A DNA stretch of 64,000 nt from Brucella pseudogrignonensis (GTDB lineage: Bacteria; Pseudomonadota; Alphaproteobacteria; Rhizobiales; Rhizobiaceae), in NCBI RefSeq assembly GCF_002252525.1, contig NZ_NNRM01000017.1:248001-312000 (forward strand), given 5' to 3'. Below the pieces are notes generated by a model. That model searched no databases. It saw nothing but the letters and a program-made list of their open reading frames with translations, and was not told the DNA's origin. The position numbers were made by a program, and so were the translations under genes. Shown here piece after piece: positions 27,310 to 40,030 of the stretch. How positions within the stretch are numbered: the first letter of the stretch is position 1; each line of letters opens with the position of its first letter.

Positions 27310-30300
27310 ATGCCGGAATTGTCTTCTTCGCCGTCTAATTCGTCCATTGCCGATCGCAAGACCTCGGATCAGATTCCGCCCGAACAACCTTCTCCGATAC
27401 GTGCTCTTTACAAAACAGAGGACGAGCTGCGCGAGCTTGCGGCATCCGTTGCGCGCGGAGATGAGCTGGCTTTGCCAGGCTATTTGCCTTTCGAATATGA
27501 TGAGCGATTGTCTGAAAACGGTAAGCTGATCCTTCACGCCTACCGCTCTTCTGACGCTGCGTCTCGCGCGGGCGAGACCATCACGCCTGCTGCACAGTGG
27601 CTTCTCGACAACCACTATCAGATCGACAAAACCGTTCAGCAGACCCGCCGGGATTTGCCACGCAAATTTATCCGCCAATTGCCGACTTACGCAGCCATGA
27701 AGGACATGCCGCGTATTTTCGCGCTCGCCTGGCTTTACGTGGCGCATACGGACAGCAACTTTTCTCTTAAGTCTCTGACTGCGCTTGTGCAGGGTTTCCA
27801 GACCGTCGAGCCGCTGAAGATTGGTGAATTGTGGGCGCTGCCATCAGCTGTGCGCTATTTTCTGATTGAAAATGCGCGCCGTCTGGCGCTGCGCGTTGAT
27901 CGCGCACGCAACATGCGCAATCTCGCTAACACTGCGGCCGACCGCATTGTGATTGCTGCAAATGAGGCAGAACTGGAAACGGTTCTTGCGCAGTACAATC
28001 AAGCCGCACGCGACAGTACCTTTGCCACGCATCTGCTTTATCGCCTGCGCAGCGCCTCAACCGATACGTCGGCAGCTTCAAGCTGGCTTGAACGTATTCT
28101 CGATCAGGAAGGCAGCAACGCAGAAGACGCCATCGTAGAAGAACATGCCCGCCAGTCCACTGGCGGCGTGACGATGGGCAATGTCATCACCAGCCTCAAG
28201 AGAATTGACGATATCGACTGGGAGACCTGGTTTGAAACCGTCAACGAGGTCGATGCGATCCTGCGCGATCATAGCGATTTCGAGCTGCTCGATTTCCGCT
28301 CGCGCAATGCGTATCGCGTGACGATTGAAAAGCTCGCTCGTTTCTCGAATATGAGCGAAATCGATATCACATGGGCCGCACTCAAGCTTGCAGAAGACAG
28401 CAAGGTTGGTGAGGCTCAGGCGGAAGGCAAAGGCTCGATTGCCTATTATCTTTCCGGCGACGGTCGAAAAGAGCTCGAACAGCTTTGCGGATATAAAGCG
28501 CCCTTTGGTGTGAAAGCCCTGCGTTGCTATCGCGGTCTTGGCTTGCTCGGTCTTTTCATTCCGACCGCCATCTTCACGATCCTGATCCTGACCATCGTCA
28601 ATTACTGCATGATGAAGGCAGGTCTTTCTGCCGATCTGCGCACGCTGTTCACGCTGCTTGCGCTTTTCCCGGCAATGGACGCTTCCTATTCACTGTTCAA
28701 CGCGCTTGTGCCGTGGTTCGTGCAGCCAACACGTCTGATCGGATTTGAATATAAGGAAGGCTTGCCAGCCGAAGCACGGACACTGGTTGCCGTGCCGACC
28801 TTGATCACGTCTCGAGATTCTATCGACGAGCAGATCCGCAATCTGGAAGTCCATTATCTGACCAATCCGCGCGGCGAGATCTATTTCTCGCTTGTCAGCG
28901 ACTGGACGGATGCCAAGCAGGAAATCACGCCTGCGGACATGGAAATCTATGAATATGCGCGTGAAGAAATCGCCAAGCTCAACGAGCACTATACCGGCAA
29001 TGACCAACCGCGTTTCTTCCTGCTTCACCGCCGCCGCCTTTATAATGATAAGCAGGGCTGCTGGATGGGCTGGGAGCGCAAGCGCGGTAAGCTGCATGAG
29101 CTGAATCTGCTGCTGCGCGGCGATCAGGATACAAGCTATTTCCCTGCCGATGCCCGCCTGCCAAAAGATATCAAATATGTGATGACGCTCGACGCTGATA
29201 CGCGTCTGACGCCGGAATCCGTCACCCATCTTGTGGGCAAGCTCAGCCATCCGCTGAACCGCCCTGTTTTCGATGACAAGACTGGTCGCGTTGTTCGTGG
29301 TTATGGCATTTTACAGCCACGCGTTACGCCATCGCTGACCACTGGCGACGAAGCTTCGTTCCTGCAGCGCGTCTTCTCGGTCAATCGCGGTATAGATCCT
29401 TACGTCTTTGCCGTTTCTGACACCTATCAGGACTTGCTGGGCGAAGGCACATTCACCGGCAAGGGCCTTTACGATATCGATGCCTTTGAAGCAGCGCTGA
29501 AAGATCGCGTGGCTGAAAACACGCTGCTCAGCCACGACCTTCTCGAAGGCGGCTATGCGCGTGCAGCGCTCGTCAGCGATGTTGAAGTCGTTGAAGATTA
29601 CCCGACCGGATACAATGTCGACGTATCGCGCCATCATCGTTGGGCGCGTGGTGACTGGCAGTTGCTGCCGTGGCTGTTCTCGGCAAGCCGCGGCGTCAGC
29701 ACCATTACGCGCTGGAAGATGATCGACAATCTGCGTCGCTCGCTCAATCCGATCATGTGGCTGCTCGCTTCGGTGATTGGCTGGAGCATTCTGCCGCTTG
29801 GTGTGGCTGCCGTCTGGCAGGCCTTCCTGATCGTTAGCATGTTCGTGGCGCCGACTTTCGGTATCGTCACCAATCTCATTCCGTCGAATATGGACTATTC
29901 GCTGAAGGGCCATGCGCAATCGGTTCTGACTGATATCGCACTTGGCACGGCTGATGTCGCGCTGCGCACAACCTTCATCGCCCATTCGGCATTCCTTATG
30001 GCCGATGCAATCGTACGCACGATCTATCGTCTGTTCGTATCGCATCGCGATTTGCTTGAATGGAAAACAGCAGCCCAGGCAAAATCGTCGCCTGATACGC
30101 TCCTCTATTATTTCCAGCTTATGTGGCCTGCTATGGTCATCGCTGGCCTTGCGGTCTTTATCCCGCTCGGTGCCGACAGCCATGCAGCGCTGATTGCAGC
30201 ACCGTTCGCTGTGATCTGGTTTGCCTCGCCACTGATTGCCTGGCTCGTCAGCCGCTCGGCCAAGCCGCAGGATACGCTGGAAGTGCTGTCTTCTGACAAG

Positions 30301-33300
30301 TCGGACCTGCGCCGCTATGCGCGCCGCACATGGCGCTACTTTGCGGAATTTGCGAATGATGAGAACAACCATCTGCCACCGGACAACTTCCAGGAAGACC
30401 CGGCACCTATTGTGGCGCAGCGCACCTCGCCAACCAATATCGGTGTCTATGTTCTGTCTGTTGTTGCTGCGCGCGATTTCGGCTGGATTGGCTTTGACGA
30501 AACGCTGAACCGCATTGAATCCACCGTCACCACGCTTGAAAAGATGGAGAAGTATCAGGGCCATCTCTACAACTGGTATGAAACAAATACGCTGACGCCG
30601 ATGCGTCCGCTCTATGTTTCTGCGGTCGATAGCGGCAATCTTGCAGGCCATCTCGTGACACTATCTTCGGCATTGGAAGAATGGGCGGAAGCGCCGAGCG
30701 TTTATGTTCAGGGTGATCTCGATGGCATCCTCGATGTCAACGATATCCTTGAAGAAAGCATCGCGCAGATTCCGGATGATCGCCGAATCCTGCGTCCGCT
30801 TCGCCGTCGTCTGGAAGAGCGGATTGCCAATTTCCGCCGTGCGGTCCGCACGATCAAGGAAGAGCCGGAAACAGCATCTTTCCGCACAATCAATCTGTCG
30901 CTTTTTGCGACCGACATTGTGCGCCTGATGGAAGAACTCGACAGCGAGATCGAAACACCGGCAAGCGCCGAGGCCAAGGAATGGGCCAATATTCTGGTCG
31001 ATACCTGCAAGGCGCATACCGACGATTCCGTTGGCGAACACAACACGGACGATCTGCGTGAACGTCTGCGCAATCTGGCAGGACGTTCGCGTCAGCTGGC
31101 GTTCGACATGCAGTTCGGCTTCCTTGAACGCAAAGAGCGTCGCCTTCTTTCTATCGGCTTCCGCGTGCAGGAAAACGAGCTGGACGAAAGCTGTTACGAT
31201 CTTCTGGCTTCCGAAGCGCGTCTTGCCAGCTTGTTTGCAATTGCCAAGGGCGATGTGCCGGTCGAACATTGGTTCAAGCTCGGTCGCCTTCTGGTGCCAG
31301 TGGGCTGGAAGGGCGCTCTGCTCTCCTGGTCCGGCTCGATGTTTGAATATCTGATGCCGCCGCTGGTCATGTCCGAGCCGCTTGGCTCGCTGCTTGACCA
31401 GACCAACAAGCTCGTTGTGCAGCGCCAGATCGATTATGCCACCTCGCGCGGTCTGCCATGGGGTATCTCGGAAGCTGCCTTCAATGCGCGCGACGCGCAT
31501 ATGAATTACCAATATTCCAACTTTGGCGTGCCAAATCTGGGTCTTCAGCGCGGCCTGTCGCGTAATGCTGTTATCGCGCCTTATGCAAGCTTGCTTGCAG
31601 CGCAGTACCAGCCAGCAGCAGCAGTCGCGAATTTGAAGCGTCTGGCAAAGCTCGGTGCGCTTGGCCGCTATGGCTTCCACGATTCTGTAGACTTCACACC
31701 ATCGCGCGTTCGCGAAGGCGAAACCTGCGCGGTCGTGAAAAACTACTATGCCCACCACCATGGCATGGCGATCATCGCGGTCAACAACGTGATTTTCGAA
31801 GGCCGTATGCGTGAGCGTTTCCATTCCGATCCGGTGATCGAAGCGGCAGAGCTTCTGCTGCAGGAAAAGGCACCACGCGAAATCCCGATGATCTACGCCA
31901 AGACGGAAAATCCGATGCGTGTGGATTCGGGCGGCTTCGACGATGCACCAATGCGCATCATCGATGTGCCTTTCAAGGCACCGCGCACAACGCATATGAT
32001 GTCCAATGGCCAATATGCGCTGATGGTTACGGCCAACGGTTCCGGTTACAGCCGCTGGCATAATTGGGACATCACACGTTTCCACGCCGATGCGTCGGAA
32101 GACCTTCAGGGCAGCTTCCTGTTCCTGCGCGATATGGAAAGCGGCTACTGGTGGTCGGCGACCGGCGAACCAGTGCGCAATCCGGAAGAAGAAACCAAGA
32201 CCGTCTTCACTGAAGACAAGGCCGAGTTCTACAAGACTGCCGGCGACTTCAAGACAGTTGTGGAAGTGATCGTGTCGTCGGAATCCGATGGTGAAGGCCG
32301 CAGGCTTGATATCATCAATACCTCTGCGCGTGATCGCGTCATTGAAGTGACGTCCTATTCCGAACTGGTGCTGACTGACAGCGACAGCGATGCCGCGCAT
32401 CCAGCCTTCGCCAAGATGTTCGTCGAAACGGAAATCGCCGATAATGGCTCAACCATCTATGCAAAGCGTCGCAAGCGCGCGCCGTCCGATCCGGATATTC
32501 ATGTCGCACATTTCGTTACCGATCTGTCCGGTTCGATCCGCGAAACGGAAGTAGAAACCGATCGTCGTGCATTCATCGGTCGCGGTCGTTCGCTGCGCGA
32601 TGCAGCGGCCTTTGATGAAGGTGCAACTTTCACCGGCAGCCAGGGCTGTGTGCTTGATCCGATTGCATCGGTGCGCACGCGTGTCCGCGTTCCGGCTCAT
32701 AAAAAGGTAAGCCTTGTTTTCTGGACCTTCGCAGGCGGTAGCCGCGATGCGGTGGAGCATGCTGTTGCAACTCATCGTCATCCGGAAACCTTCGTCCGCG
32801 AATACTCGCTGTCGTGGACGAGCTCGCAGGTGCAGCTCTACCATATCGGCATCAAGCCAGCGGAAGCAGCCGACTATCAGAAGGTTGCCGCCTATCTGCT
32901 CTACCCGGAGCGGACTATGCGTCAGCCGCCGGAAACTATTGCGGCAGGGCTTGGCAAACAATCCGACCTCTGGCCGATGTCGATCTCGGGTGATTATCCG
33001 ATCTTTGCCTTGCGCATCGACAATGAAGCTGATCTCGACGTGCTTCGTGGCGTCTTGCGCGCGCAGGAATACTGGCGCAGCAAGGGTCTCACCGTGGATG
33101 TGGTGGCGGTAAACGAACGCGCCTTCTCCTATGCGCAGGATACCCAGCGCGCGATTGACTGGATCATCGAGGGCTTCCGTGCCCGCGGTGGCGGTCAGCC
33201 GCATATCTTTGCGGTTCGTCGCGATCAGATGAGCGAGGAAAGCTACAATACCCTGCTTGCTTCCGCTCGTATCGTCATGCACGCCCAGAACGGCTCGCTT

Positions 33301-35889
33301 GCCGAACAGCTTCGTCGCAGTGAAGAACTCACCGTCGATTTGGCTGCACGTAGCGACGCCAAGACACCGGCCACCGCACAGCAGGGTCTGGGTGCTGCCG
33401 GTCTCGCGCCTGTAACAATCGAACGAGGTACGGAAGAACGTCGTCTGGTGACGAAGCCAAAACCAGTCGCACGTCCGCTCCCAACCGGCGACGATCTCCA
33501 GTTCTGGAATGGTTATGGTGGTTTTGCTCAGGATGGCAGCTATGTGGTGCGCATCAACAATCGCACAACCACGCCGCATCCTTGGATCAACGTCATCGCC
33601 AATCCGAATTTCGGCTTCCATGTTTCGGCAGAAGGTTCGGCCTTCACATGGGCTGGCAACAGTCGCGATTATCAGCTCACCCCTTGGGCGAATGATCCGG
33701 TCACAAACCGTCCGGGTGAAGCGATCTATATTCTCGACCGCGAGACGGGACGCAGCTTTGCCCCAACGGCAAGCGTACTCCGTGACGAGGCTGTGACCTA
33801 TGAAGCACGTCACAGCCACGGCTACAGCACTTTTGCGGCTCAACATGGCGAACTGGCAATCGAACTCACCCATATCGTCGATGCTGAAAAGCCTGTTCGT
33901 CTTTCACGCCTGACGATCACCAACAAGGGACGTTCGAAGCGCAAGCTGCGTGCCTATGGTTATGTCGAATGGGTGTTGGGCAATGCCCGCTCTAAGAATG
34001 TGCCGTTCATTGTGCCATCGCAGGATGAAGAACTGGGCGCGCTCTTTGCAGGCAATCCATATCATCCGGACAAGTCCGGTCAGGTGGCCTTCTTTGCGGC
34101 AACAGAAAAGCCGCAATCGGTAACGGCTGACCGTGGCGAGTTTATCGGCTCGACGGGCTCGGTCGACCGTCCTGAAATCGTGCTGGCTGGCAAGGCGCTT
34201 TCCAACACGGTTGAAGCTGGGCGTGATCCGTGTGCCGCTCTCGCTATCGATGTCGAAGTGGGACCGGGTGAAAGCCGCGAAGTGGTATTCCTGCTTGGCA
34301 ATGCTGCCGATCAGCAGCAGGCAAAAGCTCTTGTCACGGAAAGCCGCAAGGCTTCGTTTGAAGAAAAGCTCGATGCTGCACGCACACATTGGGAAGGTCT
34401 CTTCAACCGCGTACAGGTCAAGACACCTGATCCGGCATTCGATCTCTTGATCAATGGCTGGTTGCCATATCAGGCGATTGCCTGCCGCATCTGGGCCCGT
34501 GCTGCATTCTATCAGGCCAGCGGTGCCTTCGGCTTCCGCGACCAGTTGCAGGATACGCTGTCGCTTCTGCTGATTGATCCTTCGCTGGCTCGTGCGCAGA
34601 TCCTCAATGCCGCCTCGCGTCAGTTCCCGGAAGGTGATGTTCAGCATTGGTGGTTGCCAGCAACGGGTGCAGGTGTCCGCACGCTGATCTCCGACGATGT
34701 GGTCTGGCTCGGCTATGGCACCTCGCTTTATGTTCAAACGACTGGCGATCATGCAATTCTCGACGAAAAGCTGGCTTTCCTGAAGGGACGCACGCTTGAA
34801 GAGGGTGAACATGATGCATTCTTTGAGCCGGAGATTTCCGACCAAACTGTGAGCCTCTACGAGCATTGCGCGCTGGCGCTTGATCTTGCGATTGAGCGTA
34901 CCGGCAAGCATGGCCTGCCACTGATCCTCGGTGGTGACTGGAACGACGGCATGAATCTTGTCGGCGTGAAGGGTGAGGGCGAAAGCGTATGGCTCGGCTG
35001 GTTCCTGGCCTACACATTGCGTCAGTTCATCCCGATTGCTGAATCCCGCAAGGATGCAAAGCGTGCAAAAGCATGGGCCGCGCATCTTGAAAGCCTGACC
35101 AAAGCGCTTGATCGCGATGGTTGGGACGGCGAATGGTATCGCCGTGGCTTCTTCGATAACGGCGCGCCGCTTGGCTCAAAAGACAGCGACGAATGCCAGA
35201 TCGATGCGATTGCGCAGTCGTGGAGCGTGTTGTCTGGCGTTGCCGATCCAAAGCGTTCGGAACAGGCCATGGCTTCGCTCGAGAAATATCTGCTCGATGA
35301 TCAGGGCGAATTGCTGCGTCTCTTCACGCCGCCTTTCGACAAGACGGTTCAGGAGCCGGGTTACATCAAGGGCTACCCGCCGGGCGTTCGTGAGAATGGC
35401 GGTCAATATACCCATGGTGCAACATGGGCCATTCTGGCGCTCGCCCGCATGGGTAAGGCCAAGGAAGCATGGCGCTTGTTCTCGCTGATCAGCCCGGTCA
35501 GTCATGGTCGCAATCCGGATGTCTATCGCGTTGAACCTTATGTGATCGCAGCCGACATCTACTCCGTCGAGCCGCGTCGCGGACAGGGTGGCTGGACATG
35601 GTACACGGGTTCTGCCGGCTGGTTCTATCGTGTTGCAACGGAAGGCATTCTCGGCGTCACCAAACGCGGCGACCGTCTGCATCTTGATCCGGCCCTGCCG
35701 CCGGAATGGGATGGCTATGAAGCGGAACTTCGTTTCGGCGAAGCAGTCTATCGCGTGAAGGTCGTAGCAGGTGCCAAAGACAAGGTAATCAAGCTCAATG
35801 GTCGCAAGGTGGGCAAGCCGGATGAAGGCGTGCCGATCAAGCCCGATGGTGAACACGACATCATAGTAGAGCTTCCCAAATCTGAATGA
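27310..35889 (+). CDS. cgs: Cyclic beta-1,2-glucan synthase
   Basis: A 2859-residue inner-membrane enzyme (ChvB/NdvB/Cgs family, usually 2830-2870 residues) that starts, elongates and cyclises beta-1,2-glucan from UDP-glucose; the product is exported to the periplasm and supports osmotic adaptation and host interaction. The GT84 transferase region shows LDADTR (Asp628, Asp630) and the RxxRW-type motif RHHRW at 774-778, set between hydrophobic segments near 405-470 and 815-1000. The C-terminal GH94 phosphorylase-like region, which controls chain length, includes GGDWNDG with acidic residues 2543 and 2546. Intact end to end, monocistronic, and ends at a strong terminator. The export gene cgt/ndvA is not in the window. 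Confidence 0.97.
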   Translation: MPELSSSPSNSSIADRKTSDQIPPEQPSPIRALYKTEDELRELAASVARGDELALPGYLPFEYDERLSENGKLILHAYRSSDAASRAGETITPAAQWLLDNHYQIDKTVQQTRRDLPRKFIRQLPTYAAMKDMPRIFALAWLYVAHTDSNFSLKSLTALVQGFQTVEPLKIGELWALPSAVRYFLIENARRLALRVDRARNMRNLANTAADRIVIAANEAELETVLAQYNQAARDSTFATHLLYRLRSASTDTSAASSWLERILDQEGSNAEDAIVEEHARQSTGGVTMGNVITSLKRIDDIDWETWFETVNEVDAILRDHSDFELLDFRSRNAYRVTIEKLARFSNMSEIDITWAALKLAEDSKVGEAQAEGKGSIAYYLSGDGRKELEQLCGYKAPFGVKALRCYRGLGLLGLFIPTAIFTILILTIVNYCMMKAGLSADLRTLFTLLALFPAMDASYSLFNALVPWFVQPTRLIGFEYKEGLPAEARTLVAVPTLITSRDSIDEQIRNLEVHYLTNPRGEIYFSLVSDWTDAKQEITPADMEIYEYAREEIAKLNEHYTGNDQPRFFLLHRRRLYNDKQGCWMGWERKRGKLHELNLLLRGDQDTSYFPADARLPKDIKYVMTLDADTRLTPESVTHLVGKLSHPLNRPVFDDKTGRVVRGYGILQPRVTPSLTTGDEASFLQRVFSVNRGIDPYVFAVSDTYQDLLGEGTFTGKGLYDIDAFEAALKDRVAENTLLSHDLLEGGYARAALVSDVEVVEDYPTGYNVDVSRHHRWARGDWQLLPWLFSASRGVSTITRWKMIDNLRRSLNPIMWLLASVIGWSILPLGVAAVWQAFLIVSMFVAPTFGIVTNLIPSNMDYSLKGHAQSVLTDIALGTADVALRTTFIAHSAFLMADAIVRTIYRLFVSHRDLLEWKTAAQAKSSPDTLLYYFQLMWPAMVIAGLAVFIPLGADSHAALIAAPFAVIWFASPLIAWLVSRSAKPQDTLEVLSSDKSDLRRYARRTWRYFAEFANDENNHLPPDNFQEDPAPIVAQRTSPTNIGVYVLSVVAARDFGWIGFDETLNRIESTVTTLEKMEKYQGHLYNWYETNTLTPMRPLYVSAVDSGNLAGHLVTLSSALEEWAEAPSVYVQGDLDGILDVNDILEESIAQIPDDRRILRPLRRRLEERIANFRRAVRTIKEEPETASFRTINLSLFATDIVRLMEELDSEIETPASAEAKEWANILVDTCKAHTDDSVGEHNTDDLRERLRNLAGRSRQLAFDMQFGFLERKERRLLSIGFRVQENELDESCYDLLASEARLASLFAIAKGDVPVEHWFKLGRLLVPVGWKGALLSWSGSMFEYLMPPLVMSEPLGSLLDQTNKLVVQRQIDYATSRGLPWGISEAAFNARDAHMNYQYSNFGVPNLGLQRGLSRNAVIAPYASLLAAQYQPAAAVANLKRLAKLGALGRYGFHDSVDFTPSRVREGETCAVVKNYYAHHHGMAIIAVNNVIFEGRMRERFHSDPVIEAAELLLQEKAPREIPMIYAKTENPMRVDSGGFDDAPMRIIDVPFKAPRTTHMMSNGQYALMVTANGSGYSRWHNWDITRFHADASEDLQGSFLFLRDMESGYWWSATGEPVRNPEEETKTVFTEDKAEFYKTAGDFKTVVEVIVSSESDGEGRRLDIINTSARDRVIEVTSYSELVLTDSDSDAAHPAFAKMFVETEIADNGSTIYAKRRKRAPSDPDIHVAHFVTDLSGSIRETEVETDRRAFIGRGRSLRDAAAFDEGATFTGSQGCVLDPIASVRTRVRVPAHKKVSLVFWTFAGGSRDAVEHAVATHRHPETFVREYSLSWTSSQVQLYHIGIKPAEAADYQKVAAYLLYPERTMRQPPETIAAGLGKQSDLWPMSISGDYPIFALRIDNEADLDVLRGVLRAQEYWRSKGLTVDVVAVNERAFSYAQDTQRAIDWIIEGFRARGGGQPHIFAVRRDQMSEESYNTLLASARIVMHAQNGSLAEQLRRSEELTVDLAARSDAKTPATAQQGLGAAGLAPVTIERGTEERRLVTKPKPVARPLPTGDDLQFWNGYGGFAQDGSYVVRINNRTTTPHPWINVIANPNFGFHVSAEGSAFTWAGNSRDYQLTPWANDPVTNRPGEAIYILDRETGRSFAPTASVLRDEAVTYEARHSHGYSTFAAQHGELAIELTHIVDAEKPVRLSRLTITNKGRSKRKLRAYGYVEWVLGNARSKNVPFIVPSQDEELGALFAGNPYHPDKSGQVAFFAATEKPQSVTADRGEFIGSTGSVDRPEIVLAGKALSNTVEAGRDPCAALAIDVEVGPGESREVVFLLGNAADQQQAKALVTESRKASFEEKLDAARTHWEGLFNRVQVKTPDPAFDLLINGWLPYQAIACRIWARAAFYQASGAFGFRDQLQDTLSLLLIDPSLARAQILNAASRQFPEGDVQHWWLPATGAGVRTLISDDVVWLGYGTSLYVQTTGDHAILDEKLAFLKGRTLEEGEHDAFFEPEISDQTVSLYEHCALALDLAIERTGKHGLPLILGGDWNDGMNLVGVKGEGESVWLGWFLAYTLRQFIPIAESRKDAKRAKAWAAHLESLTKALDRDGWDGEWYRRGFFDNGAPLGSKDSDECQIDAIAQSWSVLSGVADPKRSEQAMASLEKYLLDDQGELLRLFTPPFDKTVQEPGYIKGYPPGVRENGGQYTHGATWAILALARMGKAKEAWRLFSLISPVSHGRNPDVYRVEPYVIAADIYSVEPRRGQGGWTWYTGSAGWFYRVATEGILGVTKRGDRLHLDPALPPEWDGYEAELRFGEAVYRVKVVAGAKDKVIKLNGRKVGKPDEGVPIKPDGEHDIIVELPKSE

Positions 35890-35899
35890 AGCATTTAAA

Positions 35900-35928
35900 A
35901 AGGCGGGTGAAAACCCGCCTTTCTTTTT
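35900..35928 (+). terminator. Intrinsic terminator of cgs
   Basis: GGCGGGT (35902-35908), loop GAAA, ACCCGCC (35913-35919), then TTTCTTTTT. It separates cgs from pncB. Confidence 0.92.
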
Positions 35929-35981
35929 GCTGCAGTCGCTTTGGGGTGATTGCAGAACATGCTCATGCAATGGAGGCCGTT

Positions 35982-37286
35982 ATGGCCAAAACCGATATCG
36001 CGCGGCGCGTCTTTAACCACGCATGGAAGCTCGATCCGATTGTCCGCAGTCTGCTGGACACGGATTTCTACAAACTTCTGATGTTGCAGATGATCTGGGG
36101 GCTTTACCCCAAGGTGGATGCAACCTTCGCGCTCATCAACCGCACGACGTCTGTGCGCCTTGCCGATGAGATTGATGAAGGCGAATTGCGCGCGCAGCTC
36201 GATCATGCACGCACGCTGCGCTTCACAAAAAAAGAGATGATCTGGCTGGCGGGTAACAGCTTTTATGGTCGCAAGCAGATTTTCCAGCCGGAGTTTCTCA
36301 ACTGGCTGCATGATTTCCAGCTGCCGGAATATGATTTGCGCCGGAAGGACGGCCAGTATGAACTGCATTTCCATGGTCCGTGGTCGCACACGACCATGTG
36401 GGAAATTCCAGCACTGGCCATCATCAATGAGCTTCGCTCGCGCGCAGCTATGAAAAACCTAGGGCCATTTTCGCTCGATGTTCTTTATGCCCGCGCCAAA
36501 GCCAAGATGTGGAGCAAGGTCGAGCGACTGCGCGAACTGCCTGACCTCAAGATTTCAGATTTCGGCACCCGTCGCCGCCATTCATTCCTGTGGCAGCGCT
36601 GGTGCGTGGAAGCACTGAAGGAAGGTATCGGCGATGCCTTTACCGGAACCAGCAATGTGCTTTTGGCCATGGACAATGACCTCGAAGCGCTTGGCACCAA
36701 TGCGCATGAATTGCCGATGGTGCTGGCAGCGCTTGCCAACACCGATGATGAACTGCGCACTGCACCTTATCGCGTGTTGCAGGACTGGAACCGCTATTAT
36801 GGCGGCAATCTTCTCATCGTTCTGCCGGATGCCTTTGGCACGGCTGCTTTTCTGCGCAACGCACCGGATTGGGTTGCCGACTGGACCGGCTTCCGTCCAG
36901 ACAGCGCCCCGCCCATTGAAGGTGGCGAACGCATCATTGAATGGTGGAAATCGCGCGGCAAAGACCCGCGCGAAAAACTGCTGATTTTCTCGGATGCGCT
37001 CGACGTCGATACGATTGAGGAAACCTATCGTCATTTTGAAGGCCGCGTCCGCATGAGCTTTGGCTGGGGCACGAACCTCACCAATGACTTTGCCGGTTGC
37101 GCGCCGACAACGATCCATGGCCTCAAGGCAATATCGCTCGTTTGTAAGGTGATCGACGCCAACGGACGCCCGGCGGTTAAACTTTCGGACAATCCGCAAA
37201 AGGCAACCGGCGATCCAAAAGAAGTCGAGCGTTATCTGAAATTCTTCGGAAACGAAGAGCGGGTGGAGCAGCTCGTTCGCGTGTAA
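35982..37286 (+). CDS. pncB: Nicotinate phosphoribosyltransferase
   Basis: A 434-residue enzyme of the Preiss-Handler NAD salvage pathway (nicotinate + PRPP to NaMN). ATG 35982 has TGGAGG five bases upstream; the open frame reaching back to 35886 runs through the cgs terminator and is rejected. Conserved blocks include [31 protein letters not shown] and [10 protein letters not shown], where His242 corresponds to the histidine phosphorylated in the bacterial enzyme. It is convergent with the PhzF-like gene, 15 bp apart. Confidence 0.95.
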   Translation: MAKTDIARRVFNHAWKLDPIVRSLLDTDFYKLLMLQMIWGLYPKVDATFALINRTTSVRLADEIDEGELRAQLDHARTLRFTKKEMIWLAGNSFYGRKQIFQPEFLNWLHDFQLPEYDLRRKDGQYELHFHGPWSHTTMWEIPALAIINELRSRAAMKNLGPFSLDVLYARAKAKMWSKVERLRELPDLKISDFGTRRRHSFLWQRWCVEALKEGIGDAFTGTSNVLLAMDNDLEALGTNAHELPMVLAALANTDDELRTAPYRVLQDWNRYYGGNLLIVLPDAFGTAAFLRNAPDWVADWTGFRPDSAPPIEGGERIIEWWKSRGKDPREKLLIFSDALDVDTIEETYRHFEGRVRMSFGWGTNLTNDFAGCAPTTIHGLKAISLVCKVIDANGRPAVKLSDNPQKATGDPKEVERYLKFFGNEERVEQLVRV

Positions 37287-37301
37287 CGAGCTCCGGTTTC
37301 A

Positions 37302-38132
37302 CTATTCCATCAGGCGTGCTGTACCCGAAAGGCGGATTGAGCCGCCGCGTTCATTTCCGATATCTGCGCGCAGATGCGATGGCGAACCCATATCCTCGCC
37401 CTGAATGACTTCAATAGAGCCACCATGCGGCCAGCCGAGATCGCGTAAATAAGCCGCGAAAGCGGCAGTTGAAGCACCCGTTGCCGGGTCTTCATAAACC
37501 CCGCCCGAGGCAAAAGGATTGCGGCTGTGGAAGCGCGTCGGCGTTTCGGAATTGATCAGCAGGATTGTCGTCCAGCCCTGACGGTTCATGAGCACGCGAC
37601 CGCGCGAAAGATCGTAATGCATCGAGGCGAGCTTTTCGCGTGAGCGCAAAGGCAGCACGATGTGGTCGGCTCCGGCATGGATCAGCGCCGGCGGAATGCC
37701 CGGCGCAAGATCATCCTTCTCATAGTTGAAAAGGGCCAGTGCCTGCTCGATTTCGACTTCAGTGGCGGCCCGGTTGCGCGTACCCGGCGATTGCAGGCTG
37801 GCGGCAAACAGCTCGCCTTCCTTGCGGCCTTCGACGCTGATTTCGGCGTGGTTAAGCTTTAAGGAAAAGCGTCCGTCACCCTCGCGCATGGCGAGCGCTG
37901 CACCCAGTGCAATCGTGGCATGGCCGCAGAAGGGTATTTCTGTTTCAGGCGCAAAATAGCGCACACGCCAGTTACCGGCTTCGGGCATGGCAAAGGCCGT
38001 TTCCGAAAAGCCAACATCCTTGGCAATTTTTTGCATTTCCTCGGCTGAGGGAAGTTTTTCAGAAATCAGGACACCGGCAGGATTGCCGCCCTGATTGCCT
38101 TGCGAGAAGGCTGCTATGCGCAAGACGTCCAA
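37302..38132 (-). CDS. PhzF family isomerase
   Basis: A 276-residue protein starting at TTG 38132; AAGGA lies seven bases upstream and no ATG or GTG is available, so a TTG start is likely. It shows the two-lobed diaminopimelate-epimerase-like PhzF layout: GNPAGVLI, GFSETAF with catalytic Glu44, RYFAPETEIPFCGHATIALG, and in the second half EDPATGASTAAFAAYL. PhzF in phenazine producers isomerises dihydro-hydroxyanthranilate, but no phenazine genes are nearby, so the substrate here is unknown. Confidence 0.9.
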   Translation of the reverse strand: MDVLRIAAFSQGNQGGNPAGVLISEKLPSAEEMQKIAKDVGFSETAFAMPEAGNWRVRYFAPETEIPFCGHATIALGAALAMREGDGRFSLKLNHAEISVEGRKEGELFAASLQSPGTRNRAATEVEIEQALALFNYEKDDLAPGIPPALIHAGADHIVLPLRSREKLASMHYDLSRGRVLMNRQGWTTILLINSETPTRFHSRNPFASGGVYEDPATGASTAAFAAYLRDLGWPHGGSIEVIQGEDMGSPSHLRADIGNERGGSIRLSGTARLME

Positions 38133-38239
38133 TGAATTGTCCTTCGCCTATATTCGATTCGCTCCCGCCCCTGTCCAATAGAAGACGCTAAATGCGTCCG
38201 GTCAAGGGCAGGGGAGCCTTGAGTTGTTTCCTTGCCCGG

Positions 38240-38968
38240 CTATTTATTTGCCGAGACGATGAGTAGCATCGGTCTTTCCAGCTCGTCTACTAATGCGGGC
38301 CAGGCTGCGATCTGCTCTTCGCTCGGGCGCCATTCTTCAAGGTTGGCGATTGCAAAGCCAGCCTTTATCAAGGCATTGACGGTCGTGCTAAGGCGACGGT
38401 GATATTTAATGACGCCATCAGCAAGCCAATCCGTGCGCCGTTCACCTTCAACGGCATAGTGATCGATGGGCCAGTGTTTCTGCCCATTTTCGCCTTCCAT
38501 CCAACCGGGTTTAGCGGGTGCCATGAAAATCGGATGTTCTATTGTGAAAATGAATTGGCCGTTTGCACGCAAGGCGCGGCTGATCGTGGTCAGGAGACGC
38601 GGAAAATCCCGGATATAGTGAAAGGCCAGCGAGCTATAAACAAGATCGAAACGGCCTTCCGGCAGTTCCAAAGCTTCCATATCCGCCTGCACGTAGCGGA
38701 TAGCCTCGTCTCGCGTTTCCTTGCGCGCACGTTCAAGCATATTCTCTGAAAGATCATATCCGGTGACAGACGCGGCACCCTGTTCACGGGCAAAACGTGA
38801 AAACCAGCCGAAGCCACAGCCGAGATCGGCAATGTCCAGGCCATTAAGATCTGGCAGGATTGATCGCACATAGGGCCATTCGGGCGCGCCATCCAGACCA
38901 TACACAGAGCGCGGCAGCTCGCTATAGGCGGTGAAAAAGTCCGCACGATCATAAATGTTCTGAGCCAT
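38240..38968 (-). CDS. Class I SAM-dependent methyltransferase
   Basis: A 242-residue protein from ATG 38968 (GGAAGG upstream). Motif I is ADLGCGFGWFSRFA, followed by the acidic residue binding the SAM ribose (VTGYDLSENMLERA), motif II VQADMEALELPEGRFDLVYSSLAFHYI, and motif III LRANGQFIFTIEHPIF. The overall scheme is that of UbiE/COQ5-like small-molecule methyltransferases (Methyltransf_11). The substrate is not predictable. It lies 51 bp downstream of the fructokinase gene on the same strand and may be co-transcribed. Confidence 0.9.
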   Translation of the reverse strand: MAQNIYDRADFFTAYSELPRSVYGLDGAPEWPYVRSILPDLNGLDIADLGCGFGWFSRFAREQGAASVTGYDLSENMLERARKETRDEAIRYVQADMEALELPEGRFDLVYSSLAFHYIRDFPRLLTTISRALRANGQFIFTIEHPIFMAPAKPGWMEGENGQKHWPIDHYAVEGERRTDWLADGVIKYHRRLSTTVNALIKAGFAIANLEEWRPSEEQIAAWPALVDELERPMLLIVSANK

Positions 38969-39019
38969 GTTGTGCCTTCCTGTTATTGAAAAGCAGAATC
39001 GGCCTCTAACACTGGGAAA

Positions 39020-39946
39020 TCAATCCCGCATTTCAGCCGCCCACGGTGGATTGGCACCTGCGCGAGAAACCGTAACCGCGGCTGCTCGCACACCAAGCGC
39101 AACGGCTGCATGAATCTGATCTTCGTCGAGTTTTGCGATTGCTTGCTTGTTCAACAAGCCCTGATCGTTGAGGCTTGCGAGAATACCCGCATTGACCGTG
39201 TCGCCAGCGCCAACCGTATCCACCACATCCACTTTAACGCCGGGCACGCGAACAGTCGCGTTTGCCGTGTAGGCATCCGCACCATGGGCACCTTTGGTGA
39301 TGACGATCAGTTTGGGCCCAAGCTCAAGCCAACGCGACGCAATCTCGTCATGGCTGCCTTTTTCGCCAAACCAGTCGAGATCTTCATCCGAAAGCTTCAC
39401 GATATCGGAAAGGGCAATCATTCGTTTCATGCGAGCAAGATGCTTTTCACGGTCCGTGATAAAGCTGGAACGGATATTCGGATCGAGGAACATCACGCGG
39501 TTCTTGGCTTCCCGCGTCATCAGCGCTTCATAGACACTCCCGCATGGCTCTGAAATCAGGCTGATACAGCCGAACAGCATGGCGTTGATATTGTCGTCGA
39601 TCAGCGGGATGTCACCCTCGGAAAGCATCCGCAGCGCTGTGTTCTCATCATAAAAGGCGTAGCGGGCCTGTCCGTCCACCAGTCGTACGAAAGCGAGTGT
39701 CGTCGGGCGGTCTGAAATGGCTGAATAGGAATAATCGACGTTGGAGCGCGCAAGCGTGTCGCGCAGCACTTCACCGAAAAAATCGGATGAAAGCCCGGAA
39801 AAGAAGCCCGTCGGGACATTCAATCGACCGAGCGCGATGGCTGAGTTGAAAACAGAGCCACCCGCGAGTGGTAAAAAGGCTGTCTCTCCCGCCGCAGTTT
39901 CGCGTGGCAGCATGTCAATCAGGGCTTCACCGCAGCATAGGATCAT
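39020..39946 (-). CDS. frk: Fructokinase, PfkB carbohydrate kinase family
   Basis: A 308-residue ribokinase-family sugar kinase. It opens ILCCGEALIDMLPRE and has the PfkB signature 1 around GGSVFNSAIALGRLNVPTGFFSGLSSD, with signature 2 DTVGAGDTVNAG placing the catalytic base at Asp249. The short N-terminus and FLDPNIRSSFI block fit bacterial fructokinases. It phosphorylates fructose (or a similar sugar) with ATP. No sugar transporter adjoins, so substrate choice within the family is inferred. Confidence 0.87.
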   Translation of the reverse strand: MILCCGEALIDMLPRETAAGETAFLPLAGGSVFNSAIALGRLNVPTGFFSGLSSDFFGEVLRDTLARSNVDYSYSAISDRPTTLAFVRLVDGQARYAFYDENTALRMLSEGDIPLIDDNINAMLFGCISLISEPCGSVYEALMTREAKNRVMFLDPNIRSSFITDREKHLARMKRMIALSDIVKLSDEDLDWFGEKGSHDEIASRWLELGPKLIVITKGAHGADAYTANATVRVPGVKVDVVDTVGAGDTVNAGILASLNDQGLLNKQAIAKLDEDQIHAAVALGVRAAAVTVSRAGANPPWAAEMRD

Positions 39947-39988
39947 GGGTCAACTCAGCTGTTAAATCGATTGAAGAGAAAATAAGCA

Positions 39989-40022
39989 CAAAAGCGCGGT
40001 GTTATTCAACGCCGCGCTTTTG
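39989..40022 (-). terminator. Terminator of the SDR gene
   Basis: CAAAAGCGCGG (39989-39999) pairs perfectly with CCGCGCTTTTG (40012-40022). On the minus strand it lies just beyond the SDR stop at 40031. Confidence 0.82.
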
Positions 40023-40030
40023 AAAAATCA

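Noticed and set aside
30661-32400. 579-codon antisense frame opposite cgs, and similar frames at 29311-30651, 32449-33873 and 33904-35085
   Set aside because: The sense strand encodes an intact conserved enzyme; the antisense products are low-quality, Arg/His/Cys-rich and without domains, as expected from codon bias.
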